A DNA stretch of 64,000 nt from Podospora pseudocomata (lineage: Eukaryota; Ascomycota; Sordariomycetes; Sordariales; Podosporaceae). The stretch's first letter is position 1. The number at the start of each line of letters is the position of its first letter. Positions 62,338-64,000 of this stretch are shown in pieces. The translations under genes and the position numbers were made by a program. The notes below the pieces were generated by a model. That model saw nothing but the letters and a program-made list of their open reading frames with translations. It searched no databases and was not told where the DNA came from. The stretch is from the NCBI RefSeq assembly GCF_035222375.1, contig NC_085888.1, positions 806,001 through 870,000 on the forward strand. The letters are read 5' to 3'.

Positions 62338-64000
62338 ATGGCTTCCACGCCGGCCCCAAATACTGCTGTCGAGAAGAAGGTTGAGAAGTCATATCTTGCT
62401 TCCGCCGTCGACTCGATCAATCCCTGGGCTGGACCTCGCAGTGCAACCCCCACGCCGAAAGATCCTCAGCCAGCCCTCGCCCCCTCCACTACCGTCGACC
62501 ATACATTGAATCCCTTTTATGGCCAAAGCTTCAAACGATATCCACCAGACTGTCCCCCGCCCAATATACAGTGGTTCCATGCTGTTGACGTGAGTGTTTC
62601 TTTGGAAAGTGTTGGAAGATTCGAACTAATTTTGAGCATTGGCTTTAGGTGCCAAAACGCAAGCCCAAGTTTATGATCACCAAGGTCGCTTCCGATGCCA
62701 AACCTGCCCAGCCAAAGAAATACGTCGCCTTTGATCCCCGAGATTCGCGAGCCGTGGAGGCCGCATACCAGGCTAGACTACAGGAGCTCGAGGAGGAACG
62801 GAACGCTTTCACCGGGAATGCGCTTGCTCGCACAGGAACTAAGCGCCCACGGTCTGTGTCTGGCGAGGGAGAAAAAGACACAGACAGTAGCCGATCCAAA
62901 ACAAGAGTGCCAGTAAACGAAGACTTTTTGTTCGATGTGGATATTGAAGAGCGGGAACTTGCGCCCATTTATTGGGAGGGTCCCGTGTACGAGGTCCGGC
63001 GCGGAAGTTGGTTCTATCAAGAGGGTTCCACGCTCCGACCTTGTGAGGAGAATCTGGCTGCTCAGCTTGAGGAGGGATATCTCAAGGTCAAGCCATGGCG
63101 ATACCCGAAGGCACCCTCGAACCCGTCGACGAAAGGACCAACACCCAAGGGTTCCTCGGAAAACTTGAATATTGTTGATGAATCCCTGGCCAAAATCAAC
63201 GCAAAGACTGCAGCCAGTGTACCCCAACATCAACCGCAGACCTATCGGTTGTTCGGTAGTTATATGAACAGCGTGGCAACGTATCAGGATTCTAATACAG
63301 CGTGGTTGTCCACTGATGGGATGTTGTCGTGGGTTACATCGACAATGTACGAAAGGTTTGCAGGTGGTGGATACATGAGTGGTGTGAAACTAGTGCGAGG
63401 GTACACTGAGGCGAAGAAGGTCAAGGAAAAGGATGAGAAGCGGCCAGTGACACCAGCGGGAACAAAATCAACATCCAACGAGAAGGGCGATGAGACCCCA
63501 AAGGCCCTCAAGAGGCGATCTGCACCGCCCACGAGCGTGCGGCCCAGTCTGGATGAGGGTGCAGACATGGAGCCCGACAATCCTCGGAACTCTTTATCTC
63601 GCCAACTGTCCAATTTGATGGAGCGGGCAGAGGACCCAGAAGCTGAAGCCGAGGCTATCAGGGTGCGAGAAGAGAAGGAGATGATGGGTGATTACAATAC
63701 CAACGCTGGTGAGAACCAAGGCCGTGATATTGAGCATCTGGTGTTGGTGACACACGGCATCGGGCAGTTGCTATCTCGCAGGATGGACAGCATCAACTTT
63801 GTTCACGATGTGAATATTCTTCGCAAGAATCTCAAGAATGTGTACTCTGTATCCGCAGATTTACGGGCACTCAATTCTGAGATTGGGGAAAGCGGACCAG
63901 GTAACTGTCGAGTTCAGGTGCTGCCTGTGGTCTGGCGCCACCGTCTCGACTTTCCCAAGCGCAAGCCAAGAAGAGGAGAACACGATCTCGCCGAGGCATT
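62338..64000 (+). CDS. DDHD-domain phospholipase (PA-PLA1-like), 3' end beyond window
   Basis: Exon 1 is 62338-62589 (MASTPAPNTAVEKKVEKSYL..FHAVD), intron 62590-62648 (donor gtgagt, acceptor tttag), exon 2 from 62649 to the window end. It shows the N-terminal region of fungal DDHD proteins: 'NPFYGQSFKRYPPDCPPPNI', a WWE-like part ('APIYWEGPVYEVRRGSWFYQ', 'YMNSVATYQDSNTAWLS'), a charged disordered linker, then the start of the lipase-like core 'HLVLVTHGIGQLLSRRMDSI'. The Ser nucleophile and the DDHD metal motif lie beyond the window. The family hydrolyses phosphatidic acid or related lipids at ER/Golgi or mitochondrial membranes. Confidence 0.88.

Overview
The window is nuclear DNA of a filamentous ascomycete, most likely a Sordariomycete and plausibly Sordariales. 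The evidence is: short introns (about 48-100 nt) with GT..AG ends and CTAAC/CTGAC-type branch sites; class II cellobiose dehydrogenase and AA9 LPMO genes; a HET-NACHT-type (HNWD-like) gene; DUF3435/FluG-like and pogo/Fot1-like sequences; and chromodomain Ty3/gypsy retroelements. The species is not identified here.

Layout. (1) 1-4.1 kb: an atypical SDR gene, an intron-containing tRNA-Asp, and a secreted berberine-bridge-type flavin oxidase. (2) 4.1-30.9 kb: an accessory, repeat-rich block. It holds decayed host genes, a DUF3435 pseudogene, a 3'-5' exonuclease, an APH-type kinase fragment, a HET-NACHT gene broken just where its WD repeats should begin, a CorA-like membrane protein, an amphipathic-repeat protein, and a 7.3-kb chromovirus on the minus strand. 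That element carries a solo LTR of a second family in its integrase and an antisense two-exon gene between pol and the 3' LTR. (3) 31-38.7 kb: functional genes. These are an SRAP/HMCES DNA-protein crosslink sensor, an AA9 LPMO and a cellobiose dehydrogenase. The last two are divergent and encode redox partners. (4) 40-47.9 kb: a pogo deletion derivative, a kinase-like pseudogene, an F-box gene, a ketopantoate-reductase-like gene, a second tRNA-Asp sharing a 30-bp leader with the first, and a membrane-protein gene with two in-frame TAA codons or a 96-nt intron. (5) 49.8-55.5 kb: gene-poor, ending in nested LTR and Fot1 debris. (6) 56.7-64 kb: core genes, the RNA polymerase III largest subunit (minus) and a DDHD-type phospholipase (plus, running off the window).

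Two LTR families are called here LTR-A (TGTCAC..GTCACA, about 370-420 bp, gypsy/chromovirus) and LTR-B (TGTTAC..GTAACA, 508 bp). Their ends, 5-bp target duplications and nesting order can be read directly. LTR-A shows a putative self-priming arrangement (R start complementary to the PBS). In every copy its U3 is filled with different short palindromic repeats. Most accessory genes are broken. The CDH, LPMO, HMCES, F-box, KPR, RPC1 and DDHD genes read open.
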